From the NCBI GenBank assembly GCA_963971285.1, contig OZ020247.1, positions 8,452,614 through 8,516,613 on the forward strand: DNA of 64,000 nucleotides, given 5' to 3'. Positions within the stretch are counted from its first letter, which is position 1. Each line of letters opens with the position of its first letter. Positions 12,301-21,396 of the stretch are shown piece by piece. Below the pieces are notes generated by a model, which was not told the DNA's origin, did not search any database, and saw only the letters and a list, made by a program, of their open reading frames with translations. Made by a program: the position numbers and the translations under genes. The DNA is from Astropecten irregularis. Its lineage: Eukaryota > Echinodermata > Asteroidea > Paxillosida > Astropectinidae.

Positions 12301-15300
12301 CATGACCTGTCGGTCCCAGCGCTCCAAGAAAAACTGGTCCCATATGTACAGCATGGCCTGTCTGCTCAAGACACCCACAAAACCCTGTAGAACACGAACA
12401 TGATTTACGTGAGGGAGAAACTTTCAAGCTGGTCGGGCCCAGCCACTGAAAAGCCTGCATGGCCATGCCTGGGCCTTTGCCTGGGGTCTTGGGCTTCTAT
12501 AATCCCAAGCCTTGAACTACATATCAACTTCAAGCAACTGCATTGTCCTGGGCCATTTTCATAGAGCTGTTTAAGCACAAAAATTGCTTAAGCATGAAAA
12601 ATCTAAGCTTCCTTGATCAAACAGGATTACCAACCAAATTTACATGAGATGTTTTAATACTGCTTTTGACTTCTATTCGGCTATTGTTTCCTGAGCATAA
12701 TTTCACAAGGGTTTTGGCTGGCATACTGATTTTATTTACCAAGGTTTTTGGTGCTTAAGCAGCTCTATGAAATTGGCCCATGGTTTATATAAACAAAACT
12801 GACAGATTAGGTCCATATTGATCATACAGACAGTATCTAGAAGCTAAACTTTATTGATTTTAAGCTGCTCTATTGTGAAGAAGTTTAAGGTTGCATGACA
12901 AGAGGAAGAATTACCATTACAGGCCCGAAGGCCCGAGGGCCTGGCCAGGCTTATCAACACATCCTCACTTTGAATATAAAATTACAACAGACTCATTGAA
13001 TTCTACGCAATGGAAAATTATGCATACGTACCTCGCCGACCCACTTGCGCAGGAATATGAGTGGATTGGCCAGTAACTCCTTAGGGATCTTCTCTGAGGC
13101 TTTGTGAGTTGCATCGGTGCCGCCCGTGCTCCAGCTCAAGGCAGCGGCTTTCTTCTTCTCTGCGTCTATCAGGTGAACCAGAAACTCCTGGAGATGGGAA
13201 ATCAAACCAGGAAAGCATTCAAATTGAACGATGGCATTATATAATTGTCTCATTTCTGACAAAGTCCGTTGATTGATCCTTTTGTCCTGAGCACACCAAA
13301 CAGACAGACAACAAAATGTGCCAATGACTTGGTCAGATGGGGCAAGCAAAAACGGTATTGTGTCCTTGGAAGTACAACAATTACAACTGCAACTTGCAGG
13401 GATTTATTAAATGTTTTAAATGTGAGATCATCCGGCTAACTTGTGATTATAAACTGTGATTATCTATCGTAAATCTGCAATGATGGTTTCCAATGGTTTC
13501 TGCAACCTTGGTTGGCAAACCTTCGGGTTGAGATGTTCCAAATGAAATGACAGTAAGAGAGATTCACAGTTCATAAGCCTTTGGTATAACACCCTTTGGG
13601 TCCGCTTTTCTCCTATTGCTTATCAGCTGAGTCTGTGTAAAATACCTTGTCTGTAGCATATACTGTGTATGTAGTTTTTTCATCAAACAACCACAATGGC
13701 TGGATAGCTCAGTTGGCAGAGCACTAGTACAGTGTTCCAAGAGGTTTGAAAGCAAGTTTTGTTTGCAGGTTTGAAATCTGCATTTCTTTGGCAAGCATGA
13801 AGTTGCCTTTAGGTCTAGACTACTATGTATTCTTACCTGTGGATCTACCTTGACGTTGGTGACTGAGCACTCTTGTAGGTGGGAGTAAAGAGCCCCATCC
13901 ACCCTCTGTAGGCGTGCCATGACCTGCTCTGCTACGGCAAATATCTCTGGCCATTTAGGGAATGCATAGGTCTGTAGAAAGTCCAGGTACAAGGCAAGCT
14001 CGTACGGATGCTCTTCTGCAAATCAAACAGGAAATCACATTAAAGGTGACTTCATACTTTGGTTTTTGCCAAAGAAATACAGATTCATGGGCAAACATAT
14101 CAAGGAAGATACAGCAGCAGTCATCTGTGAAATTTCAAGTCACCATACTGTGCCCACTTTTCAAAAAAGTAGTAAAAAAATACTATACAGGAGTTATGAT
14201 CTCCCTGAGATCAAAATTATTTTTCGTCTTTGGCTTTACTCTTTTCTGAATAAATACAGCGTTTCAGGCAGAAATATCTAAATGGTATGTTTCTACCACC
14301 ACCATCTTTTTACACATACCCTGTAAGTAATAGGGAAATCTGTGGAGATTTCTGTTTTGGTATGCTACCAAAGTATATGATAGTACATGGTACAGTATTT
14401 TAAGCATTAAGATCCTACTGCCAGTGTAGTTGTATTGTAAAATACATTGTATACAACCACAAATGGATGCAGGGCAATAAAACTTCCCAAGCAGTTTGGC
14501 ACATGTCACTTTCACAGTATTGTGTTTCCCCCCTGTTGTAGTCTTCACATTCCATTGTCTTTTAAACCTGATGTTTGTAAAAATTTGCAGTGGAACGGGA
14601 AAATTCTTAATACAATCGCTGAGTTGAGTGACAGACCTTTATGAGCTTCTCCTTGAAATGCCACTTGTAGTGGAAAGATCCAGTGAATCAGGAAGGGTTC
14701 GTAGCTCTTGTTGTAGGTGTACAGGACATTCAGCGCTTCCCTGGTGTGCAAGCGGAGTTTGTCCTGCTTGTGGGCCTTCATGCAGGGAGTGGCCTCGTAC
14801 TTCTGCCAGCCGGATGAGACAGATAGAAAACACTCAGGTTTAATGGTAAGGGATTGACTGCCTCAAAGCTATAAAGAAAATACAAATTGCTGCAGACTGC
14901 TCTTCAACCATAAAGTAATGACTTAACTGCTGAAAACTGCTCATCAGCCAAAATACATGAATGACTTGAAATTTATAAAATGCTTGGAGTTAGGAAGGCT
15001 TGACGAGTTTTGATCCTCGCAGGTTCTTAGTTGAAGGCTAAATGACAAGAGGATAAGAACATTGAAGTAAAGATACATAAAATATATCATGCTTAGAGTT
15101 ACGAGGGCCTGGCATTTCGATCCTAGCAGGATCTTTCTCAATAGATTGCTAGAATTCTTTGGTCTTTGAGAAAGATCCTTAGACTGTCTACGTCATAATT
15201 ACCTCTTTCACTGCCGTTTCGATGAGCCCACCAATCGGACACTCCGTCGCCTTGGTGATCTTCATGTCAACTTTGCCCTTTGAAACGGCTTTTGCAAACC

Positions 15301-18300
15301 TCTTCCTTATTTGCTTTTCAGAGATCCTGGCAAAACGAAACAATCAGAATCATTGTCCTCCTAACCGTATCTCAGGATTTTTTCCTTCCTAGTATATTTC
15401 AAAGCAATACACTATATTCAAGTCAAGCATGGCAATAATTATATGCATTAATAATTTCAATATATAAATCTTTAAATATCTTTGCTTTTTTTCCAAATTA
15501 CAGCAATATTATGACCAAATGATCAACATTGATTAAAGTTATTAAGTTATCATTTGCTCATCTTCCAAAAGTTAGGCAAAAATATGGATATTTTACTTCA
15601 TCCTGTCCATTCCAAAGTCAACACCATAATAATAATACCATCGGTTCTTCTCAGAACCACACACTCTCACAGAAGAGATTACATGATGTCACCGCAAACC
15701 TATATATACCTTCTTTCAACATTTTCCAATTATGCATACAGACATTTCCCCACTGGATCTAATAGGTCTTAGCAATAAACAGGAGAGCCAATTTAGATGT
15801 ATTAAATGAATTCAGTTTTCAAATCAATGTTCTGCGATTGATTTGTGCTAAGTGCAAATTAGCCTTTTCATTAGAAAACAAGTTTGTTCCTAATGACAAT
15901 AAATTTCAAGAGCTTATATACTTCTCTCGACTGGTTACTCCATCATCCACCATGCTGAACAGAATCTCTCTCCACACGTAGCCTCGCAGCGAGGCAGGCA
16001 GTTGCTGGCCTGCAAGCCTCTGGCATATGCTATCCAGGCGACCAGGGTCCCGCCTGAGGATCGCAAGGAGAGACTGTCCCAGGGCGTCGCTGGCGTTACT
16101 GGTGAGCTGGAGTTTGGATTTCTCTGGTGAGACAAACAGGAGAGGACACAATGGGGAGAACTTTTAAAGAACGTGATTCAGCTCTGAAAAGATGAAGCTT
16201 CTCAGCATCCTATTGTCGACAAATATCGGCTGGAAGGCGGACATCTCAAAGAGAGAACTGTTGGAGGTCTTCCGAGAGTGAGTGATGGAATTTGGACCAG
16301 TGAATTTCAATTTGCTGGACAATGCAAGGAGGCCTTAAAAAGCTAGTGTATAATCTTAGTTGATGGAGACCACAGCAAGATAGGAGATTATCATAGATTG
16401 TATACCAACTTAGACCTACTTGGATGTACTGTATGAAGATTCTAGTCAAGATTATATGACATTAAGAACCAACCTGCTTGAGCAGGACAGCCATCACGAA
16501 TGTCCTACAGTTGATGACTTTACATCAATTGAGAGAGTGAGTGTTAATGAACTATTTACAGACATGCTGCAGTCCTTTCAAATTCTAAAATGTCCAAAAT
16601 ACTGTAAAAGTTGATAATTTATTTGATAGCGGCATGAACAGTGATGAATCAAAATCCCAAACTATGTGCATATAAATGTTGAGACGACAAGATTTGAGAG
16701 AAAACATTCAAATTGTGAAAAAAAATGAATCACCTTTGAATTCATTGTGTTCTTCCTTAGAGCTCATCTCCTGGATGACCAAATTTCTCTCCAGCCCAGT
16801 CTTGAATATTCCCCTGCCGTGATCCACCACGGCCCGCATGTCCGACGATTCCTTATTCTTCAGACGAGCTCTTCCCGAACTGGCAGTTGAGCCACGGCTC
16901 GATGGACGGGCGTAGCCTAGATCTTTCAGGACGGAGTCCAGCTTGTCTTTGAGATAGACTTGGGCGGAGAGCTGTAACTGTTTCCTCTTCTCTTCGCTGA
17001 GTACTGAAGGATCCTTGAAACAAGACAAGTTTGAATGCCATTCCTGGCTTAAGAGGAGGTTTTTAGAAGTATCATGGACAAGCTGAATTCAACTGAAATT
17101 GTTACTTTTGCAACATTGCCACACCTTTTCTACCAGCCAACTATAACTATCTAGCCCACCTTTCAGCTGTTGATTTACAATTTGGGATATGACCAACAAA
17201 GGGCTGGATATAGTTCAGTTGGTAGATCACCATATGAAGGTTGTTGCATTGAGCTACTCCCATAGACACGTGTACCATTCTTACCAATGAAACCATTCTT
17301 GGCCACGAACGGACCTTTGTTGTACACGTGTGCTTAGCCCATACACGGATCCGACGGCACGACATACTGTACCGTCCGCCATTACTGCGGTGTCACCGCC
17401 CGCCTTTTCTACGAGAACAAAAATAATTTACGCTCTGCCACACTCTATACTGTGGGTGTATGTCCCCTCTTCGTTTAATAGGCCACAGAGCCAATTACAT
17501 GAATCACATGTCGGATTCGTGTATACATAAGAGTGTATTAAAAGTACCGGAACAATAAAAAAAAAATGCATTGCCCTCGGAGCGTATGTGAAACACAAAG
17601 GTGTGTGTTCATTCAAGTCTTAATAGCCATCTTCAACGAGAATAACCTACAAGTACATCAGGGCGGTAGAGTACGTTGCTCATGTACTTCTGTACAAACT
17701 GCTGCCCAAGAAGATTCAGGATCATCTGGCGTTCCTCCTTGCTGACTGAGACGCCCAAGTCCAGGCTTTGCGCTAAGTTTTCGCTGATGCGACCTTGTAC
17801 CTGTAATATGGCACATGCAAACGGCAAAGTACATGTATACGGTAGAAAAGTTACTATATAAGCTTGAGTCCTAGTATGCTTGGCTATAGCCAAACAGATA
17901 GTGCTGCACCAGGTTTAGCAGTTTGATGTTCATCTTGCAGTGTTAAAATGAAACCATCCAAAATTTATCAAAATCCACACTTGAAATTGCCTGTACATGT
18001 AAGTGCAAAAATATTATTGCTTTATACAAGAAACTGAGATCGTAGGCCCTATGTGATGACCAATGCTTTGGACAAGTTTTGCTTTTAATAGTGTGGAAAC
18101 ATTGCCTTGTAAACTCAAGGATTTGCCTTGGCGCCCCTGGTCATTGCCTTTGTATCCCAATTCATTGCCTTGGTGCCCTCAGACATTGTCCTCCTGTCAT
18201 GGACTCACCCCCTTAGTGTCCCTGGTTATTGGCATGCCTCTGTGTGTTTTAAACATCCCTCAATGTCAAATTGTATATATATATTTCTGTAGTGTCTTTC

Positions 18301-20672
18301 ACGATGCCTCACTTTATAAAGATGAAGTCCCTTGCAAACTCCCCCCTTCACCAACTGACCAAGGACTGAAGTTCAAGCCTGAATTAACACATGACTTTTA
18401 TGGACTGGAGGAAAGAGGTATGACCAACAAGTCAGAAAAAGTGACTTTATATCATGATCATTGATTTCACTGCCATCTTGAGTTCAAGTTTGTGAAATGC
18501 TTCCAGGTTTATATTACAAATACAAACAATTTCGAAAATTTCACATTCCTGTGATTATTAACTCAAACAGAACAAGAAAACAGAGTAAGAATGAGAGCAA
18601 CAACATTTATACAAGAAAAATAGTTTATTCTTGGCAACCTCTGAACTTTGTCAAAGTTGTGACATTTACATGTAGTTTACTCAGAACAAATAAGATATGA
18701 TATGAACTTTAACATAACACTGACATGGATAGTATATGAACCAGGTAAGTACATACATACATGTTGGTTAGATTTGTGAGTGGAAAATGACAAACAAAGA
18801 AATTATGAACAAACAAGGTTTAGAGTTTTCTAGTACTAACAAGTTTAGAGTTGATAGAATGAAACAAAACGAGATGACAACACACTGGAGTATTAAGCAT
18901 TCTGCAAGTTAAACTTTGATTGATGTCTGGTAAACTGACATATCTCATCTCATTTGCACAGCAAGCATAGTTATTCCCCAGACTAATACACATGTGTGGA
19001 TTGGGTCAAACATTTACAAACTGACAGTAGGAATTAATATGACAGAATGCCAGTAGTAATATACTGTTTGCACCTTGAGTGTATTTCATAATAGTTCTTC
19101 TCCTGGACTTAGAAAAGATAAGTGTCTAGAAGTCCAAGATGGTCTTTGACTTTATATGAATGTTCCTTTTCTTCACTAATTATTAAGGAACATAATTACA
19201 TCATTATGCATTTATTGAGAAGAATCTCATAAATTACTTTTCCAATATAAAGATGAATCAGAAGCTTGACCAGTGTGTCATAGGGCCTTTACAAAACCAC
19301 GCTTCAGGCCAGGCTTGGAACTTATTTTGCTTCCGCCATTTGATGCCTACAAAATGAAACAAAGGGATTTGACCACATGATGAAACCGAAGAAAGGCTCC
19401 AGCTTCTCCATGTATATCATTTAGGACACAAAATGACGGAAGCCAACAAAATCCCAATCCTATGTGTAGCTTCAAGCCTCATTCCGTAAAGACCCATAAA
19501 TAACAACAATGTATTTCAGTCTGGGGAAATGCTGCAGTAGTTTGAAATGTGCATGTGCAAAGAAGACGAGTCAGTGTACTAGACAATAATTCAATTTTTA
19601 ATTTGCAGTAAGATGTACTTAGAGTAATGTTGTGCAGCATGTGGCTAATGTGGCAACTGTATAGTAAGCTGATGCATACACACAATGAGAAGATAGACTG
19701 GCACAAAAGATGATATGAACAAAAAGGCTAATAACTGAATAAGTACATGTATAATGCCTTGTCACATGAGGCAATCTAAACAGACAACCAACGTGCCCTT
19801 TAGCCAGAAGTAGCACTTATGTAGTTTATAGCTCAATTGGTAAGAGCGCCAGTATGGTACTCCAGAGGTCGCTGGTTCAAATCCCACTGACCCACTCTAG
19901 CCAATTATTCTTTATTCAACTTTCAAAGACATATGTTTCAGATAGTGTATTAATACAACTACACATGTACATGTAACAAGAAAATCATATGAAATTAAAA
20001 GGTGAATGCTACTTCTGTTGCAGACTGCCTGGAATGGATTGCTTGTAAATTGCCTCATATGACATGGACTTCGCAAAATGTACATGACTACAGAAAGAGG
20101 AGAGGAGCATGTACATGTACATCAAATTGGTCAAAACAGTGCAGTTTAAAAGCAACTTCAACAATGAGAAATAAATGGCCATCTGTGCAGTATGATGATG
20201 CATGTTCTACCACGTAACCTTGTGTAACTGAATAAGTAGACTTCACAATTTCCTTTCATTTGTCTGTCAACAACTCAAGCTGCATTGATGATCAGAATGT
20301 GTGAAAGCACAACAGAAGCATTCCACAAAGATGGCACCCATTGCAAACTATGCACTGTAACAGAAAATCAAGTGTACCCCTTGGTGTGTGTGTTTTTCCA
20401 GTATTAAAGCAGACTGTCACATTTTAAGCAAGAAAAGGTTTCTCCCTTTTGTACAGTCACAATCTATTTTCAGAGCAAAGAACAAAACTTGACATTTTAA
20501 GCTGTTGCACACAAAGAGGAATGGTCACATGACTGACCTGTTCCCATGGCGACCCCGGCAGTAGGGTCTCCTGCAAGGCGGAATCCATCCAGTGCAAACC
20601 GAACGGACGATATCTGCTTCTCTCTGATAGAGTGCCCTCTACTGGCTGAGTTGGTCCATGTTTTCCCTCCAT
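320..20672 (-). CDS. Large multi-exon gene: degenerate TBC-like plus C2-like protein (3' end outside window)
   Basis: I do not recognise a named orthologue. Twenty exons join with consistent phases (1,160 codons): 20538-20672, 17651-17800, 16734-17013, 15922-16123, 15203-15326, 14637-14802, 13837-14015, 13032-13187, 12223-12384, 11605-11693, 10958-11198, 9214-9387, 8443-8551, 7504-7722, 6460-6635, 5650-5886, 4405-4539, 2862-3093, 1306-1476, 320-462. The last ends on a donor, so more exons lie to the left. Residues about 190-545 read like a TBC domain: a LPASLRGYVWREILF start and an IWDQFFLERWDRQVMEHT helix near 477-495. The catalytic IxxDxxR and YxQ fingers are not visible, so Rab-GAP activity is unlikely. 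Residues 550-590 are Pro/Ala-rich. Residues about 600-1000 contain beta-rich, C2-like stretches such as VAVLRIYTVDKVTNDVVVAG. The start is the least certain part: an ATG with G at -3 and +4, an in-frame stop upstream, then a 2.7-kb intron. A role in membrane traffic or cilia would be a guess. Confidence 0.8.
1580..2221. mobile_element. Long-armed foldback element
   Basis: The element begins CAATGGGAGA and ends TCTCCCATTG, with arms that pair over more than 150 bases (the 'GAGAGTCGGTCTTGAGTCAA' block at 1596 recurs inverted at 2186-2205). Both arms carry a 'GCGTTCCGCTTGCGCGAAC' segment. A GC/GT purine-pyrimidine tract lies at 2149-2182. It sits in an intron of the TBC/C2-like gene. A short full copy is at 22024-22154 and a single-arm fragment at about 11758-11815. 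Confidence 0.75.
3330..3800. repeat. Degenerate tandem repeat, ~75-85 bp unit, about six copies
   Basis: An imperfect unit recurs with the cores 'AGGAGGCAGTATAGTTTT', 'TGGTCAATAT' and 'GAATATTATACCTC'. Copies start near 3340, 3430, 3500, 3570, 3640 and 3710. It lies in the intron between the exons at 2862-3093 and 4405-4539. No coding potential is apparent. Confidence 0.65.
3803..4171. mobile_element. MITE with ~45-bp terminal inverted repeats
   Basis: The left end 'TTATATAACACCTTAGTAGA' continuing to 'TTTGATTGGAGGAT' is matched inverted at the right end ('ATCCTCCAATC...TACTTAGATGTTATATAA'). The interior has no open frame of note. The element abuts the palindromic element at 4178-4331. Confidence 0.7.
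4178..4331. mobile_element. Near-perfect palindromic foldback element
   Basis: The two arms ('AAATAATTTCATTCGGTGAC' plus 'AGATGGACTGTTC' on the left, and their inverted copy at 4270-4316) pair through a small central loop, 'CTCGGCTTCGCCTCG'. Flanking 'AATGAATGTTT' and 'AAACATTCATT' extend the pairing. It would form a strong hairpin in the intron RNA. Confidence 0.7.
4685..5049. mobile_element. TTAA-flanked MITE (family 1), complete copy
   Basis: The ends are TTAAAGGTAGTATCATA and the inverted TATGATACTACCTTTAA, giving a TTAA target typical of piggyBac-type insertion. The internal landmarks 'TCAAAGAAATACAGATTC' and 'TTTCTACCACCACCATCTT' define the family. Other copies are at 14040, 25428, 27199, 27826, 32818 and 48878. 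Confidence 0.8.
5160..5345 (-). repeat. SINE-like tRNA-derived repeat, reverse orientation
   Basis: On the minus strand it reads as an A-box-like 'TAGCTCATTTGGTAAAGCTC', the core 'TACGGTATTCTGGGGGT', a B box GGTTCGAATC, then the family tail. The upstream 'CATGACTTCTGACTGCCATA' (minus strand) is shared with the copies at 7805 and 12010, so the mobile unit is longer than the tRNA-like part. Confidence 0.65.
7800..7985 (+). repeat. SINE-like tRNA-derived repeat, longest copy
   Basis: It starts with the non-tRNA leader ('GGCTTCTGACTGGCATACGA', then 'GACACCGCCAACATAGGGCT'). This runs into a tRNA-like body with B box GGTTCGAATCC and ends in 'TCAATTTTCTTTGTTCAC'. It shows the composite structure of the family best. 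Confidence 0.65.
8866..9047. repeat. 21-bp minisatellite, eight copies
   Basis: The unit CTAGCCAGGCCCCTGGATGGC is repeated about eight times with few changes. Because 21 is a multiple of three, both strands stay open and give seven-residue peptide repeats. These are by-products of the repeat. It lies in an intron of the TBC/C2-like gene. Confidence 0.9.
9425..9550 (-). repeat. SINE-like tRNA-derived repeat, reverse copy
   Basis: The reverse complement shows 'GGATGGCTCAGTTGGTAAGA' and the core 'TACGGTGTTCTAGAGGTCAC'. It is one half of an inverted SINE pair split by the G-rich element at 9551-9778. Confidence 0.65.
9551..9778. mobile_element. G/C-tract foldback element inserted between two SINE halves
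   Basis: The terminal inverted repeats are AGTGGCGCACCCAGG and CCTGGGTGCGCCAGT. Just inside are long G and C runs and an A/G-rich stretch. The flanking 'GGTATAGGAC' and 'GGGATAGGAC' look like a target duplication with one mismatch. Confidence 0.65.
9781..9895 (+). repeat. SINE-like tRNA-derived repeat, forward copy
   Basis: It carries an A-box-like 'GGGTAGCTCAGTTGGTAAGA', B box GGTTCAAATCC and the tail 'TTTTTCTTCGTTCACTTTTC'. It is the partner of the reverse copy at 9425-9550. Confidence 0.7.
10085..10990 (-). repeat. 117-bp tandem repeat carrying an exon end and 5' splice site, eight copies
   Basis: On the plus strand the motif GGTTCCATATGAGCTTCG begins at 10270, 10387, 10504, 10621, 10738, 10855 and 10972, each exactly 117 bases apart; a diverged copy begins at 10147. 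Read on the minus strand, each unit ends an exon with codons for WNLTESQ followed by a donor: GTAAGATGCG in copies 2-7 and GTAGGATGCG in the copy nearest the exon body. The diverged outer copy has lost the donor. The minus-strand frame stays open from the exon through the copy at 10504; a linker change then gives a stop at 10442. Use of a more distal donor would add 39-residue blocks. Confidence 0.9.
11758..11815. mobile_element. Single-arm fragment of the CAATGGGAGA foldback family
   Basis: It reads CAATGGGAGACTTTTGGAGA, then the 'CGGTCTCGAGTCAACAGCGC' arm, and stops without an opposing arm. It is a truncated relative of the elements at 1580-2221 and 22024-22154, located in an intron just downstream of the exon at 11605-11693 on the plus-strand scale. 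Confidence 0.6.
12010..12200 (-). repeat. SINE-like tRNA-derived repeat, reverse orientation
   Basis: The reverse complement carries 'GGGTAGCTCAGTTGGTAAGA', the core 'ATACGGTGTTCTGGTGGTCA' and a B-box-like GGTTTGAATCA. The leader 'CATGACTTCTGACTGCCAAA' is present. It ends just before the exon at 12223-12384. Confidence 0.65.
12549..12780. mobile_element. MITE with TGGGCCA ends (family 2)
   Basis: The terminal inverted repeats are TGGGCCATTTTCATAGAGCT and its inverse near 12761-12780, followed inward by 'TTAAGCACAAAAATTGCTTA'. Other copies lie at 34643, 38755, 42869, 54416 and 57891. The CYP-spacer copies at 34643, 38755 and 42869 were copied by the tandem duplication rather than by transposition. 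Confidence 0.75.
14040..14390. mobile_element. TTAA-flanked MITE (family 1), diverged right end
   Basis: It starts TTAAAGGTGACTTCATACTT and keeps the internal 'TTTCTACCACCACCATCTTT' landmark. The right end reads 'ACCAAAGTATATGATAGTAC' and has lost a clear TTAA. It lies just outside the exon at 13837-14015. Confidence 0.65.
14990..15175. repeat. Dispersed repeat sharing blocks with 5960-6290 and 22685-22800
   Basis: The blocks 'GGCTAAATGACAAGAGGA' and 'GATCCTAGCAGGATCTTTCT' recur at about 5965 and 6078 (partly inverted) and at 22716. A second shared block, 'TTCTCAGAACCACACACTCT', is at 6222 and 15648. They look like fragments of one older element in several introns. No coding capacity was seen. 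Confidence 0.45.
19284..19497. mobile_element. MITE with GGGCCTTTAC ends (family 3)
   Basis: The left end is AGGGCCTTTACAAAACCACG and the right end 'TTCCGTAAAGACCC' is its imperfect inverse. It shares 'CCAACAAAATCC', 'TGAAACAAAGGGA' and 'GAAGAAAGGC' in inverted orientation with the element at 46888-47118. Confidence 0.55.
19828..19925 (+). repeat. SINE-like tRNA-derived repeat, forward copy
   Basis: The A-box-like 'TTTATAGCTCAATTGGTAAG' is followed by 'AGCGCCAGTATGGTACTCCA' and B box GGTTCAAATCC, ending in 'TTCTTTATTCAACTTTC'. It is probably not a functional tRNA gene, because the acceptor stems do not pair cleanly and the same sequence is dispersed. Confidence 0.65.
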
Positions 20673-21396
20673 TTCGTAGTTGACAAATACACCAGTCTGC
20701 TTTCGACTGTCCGTTGATCTCGTTAAATACAGACTGGATTGTTCGCTTTCCTTTCGGAAGGAGGGACGAGGATTCACAGTTTTCAATTTTGTTTAAATTC
20801 TTTTGGGAGATACTAATAATCTGTGCCAGCACTTCTTAGTAAACTATTGCACATAGATGACAAGCAAAAAAAACAACAAACAAACCCCAAAACAATGAAG
20901 AGTTGTTCAGCTAATGGGGCTTTGCAATTGTTCACTTTTTCTTTTTCAACTTTCCAAATTTTACAGCATCCTTTCTGAAATTGTGAGAAGCAGCTGCAGT
21001 AGTCAGTAACTTAGGAAACCGAAGATTTGTATAAAGAATGGAGATAAAGGCGATGTCACTTTGAGGTTCTAGTGAGTTGTATCTTTGCTTGTTACCCTGT
21101 TCACAAAGGTGACATTTGCAGCACACAATCTATTCGTCCATTCGGAATGTTCTCGTTGAAATTCAATCACGAGGCATCCAACATGAAGTGGCTCCAGGTA
21201 GTACTGTTTGGTTTTTGCTTGATACAAGATTTCAACGGCACAAAATCAGTTGACTTTTCCTCAACTGGACATCTGGAATGTGAGGTTATAATGGGCATCC
21301 AACTGGGCTACTACAGTTCAGTGACTGGGCGTATATTGGGTGGTAGGCTGGTGTTTCAGGTATGCTTAGCGGGTGGAAGTGGGTACAAAGGTCGCA
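20673..21396 (-). other. Spacer between SPRING1 stop and the putative start of the downstream gene
   Basis: These 724 bases follow the SPRING1 stop codon and must hold its 3' UTR and the promoter of the next gene if the first-exon call is right. I see no canonical AATAAA on the minus strand here and no convincing TATA box. The two genes are in the same orientation. Confidence 0.4.

Larger units (their letters stand above)
11605..16123 (-). other. Exons encoding the TBC-like (Rab-GAP-like) region
   Basis: Seven exons (15922-16123 through 11605-11693) encode a mainly helical segment. It opens with a TBC-style 'LP..LRG.VW' motif at about residue 230, has a tyrosine-rich middle (YNKSYEPFLIHWIFPLQ) where normal TBC domains carry YxQ, and ends with the 'lr.WD.f' helix followed by a leucine-rich helix. 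The order matches the TBC fold, but both catalytic finger motifs are absent. This suggests a scaffold or pseudo-GAP. The assignment rests on motif reading only; a profile or structure search would decide it. Confidence 0.5.
18000..20537. other. Long first intron of the TBC/C2-like gene; no further exon identified
   Basis: Between the putative first exon (20538-20672) and the exon at 17651-17800 I see only the SINE at 19828 and the MITE at 19284. Minus-strand AATAAA at about 18622 (plus-strand TTTATT) could instead be the poly(A) signal of a very long SPRING1 3' UTR if the first exon call is wrong. Confidence 0.4.

Noticed and set aside
18063-18464. 133-residue plus-strand open frame
   Set aside because: Low-complexity wording, no splice sites or homologue recognised; it lies within the first intron of the minus-strand gene.
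19828-19925. Possible tRNA gene
   Set aside because: A- and B-box-like motifs are present, but the sequence belongs to a dispersed family with shared flanks and no clean cloverleaf; treated as SINE.
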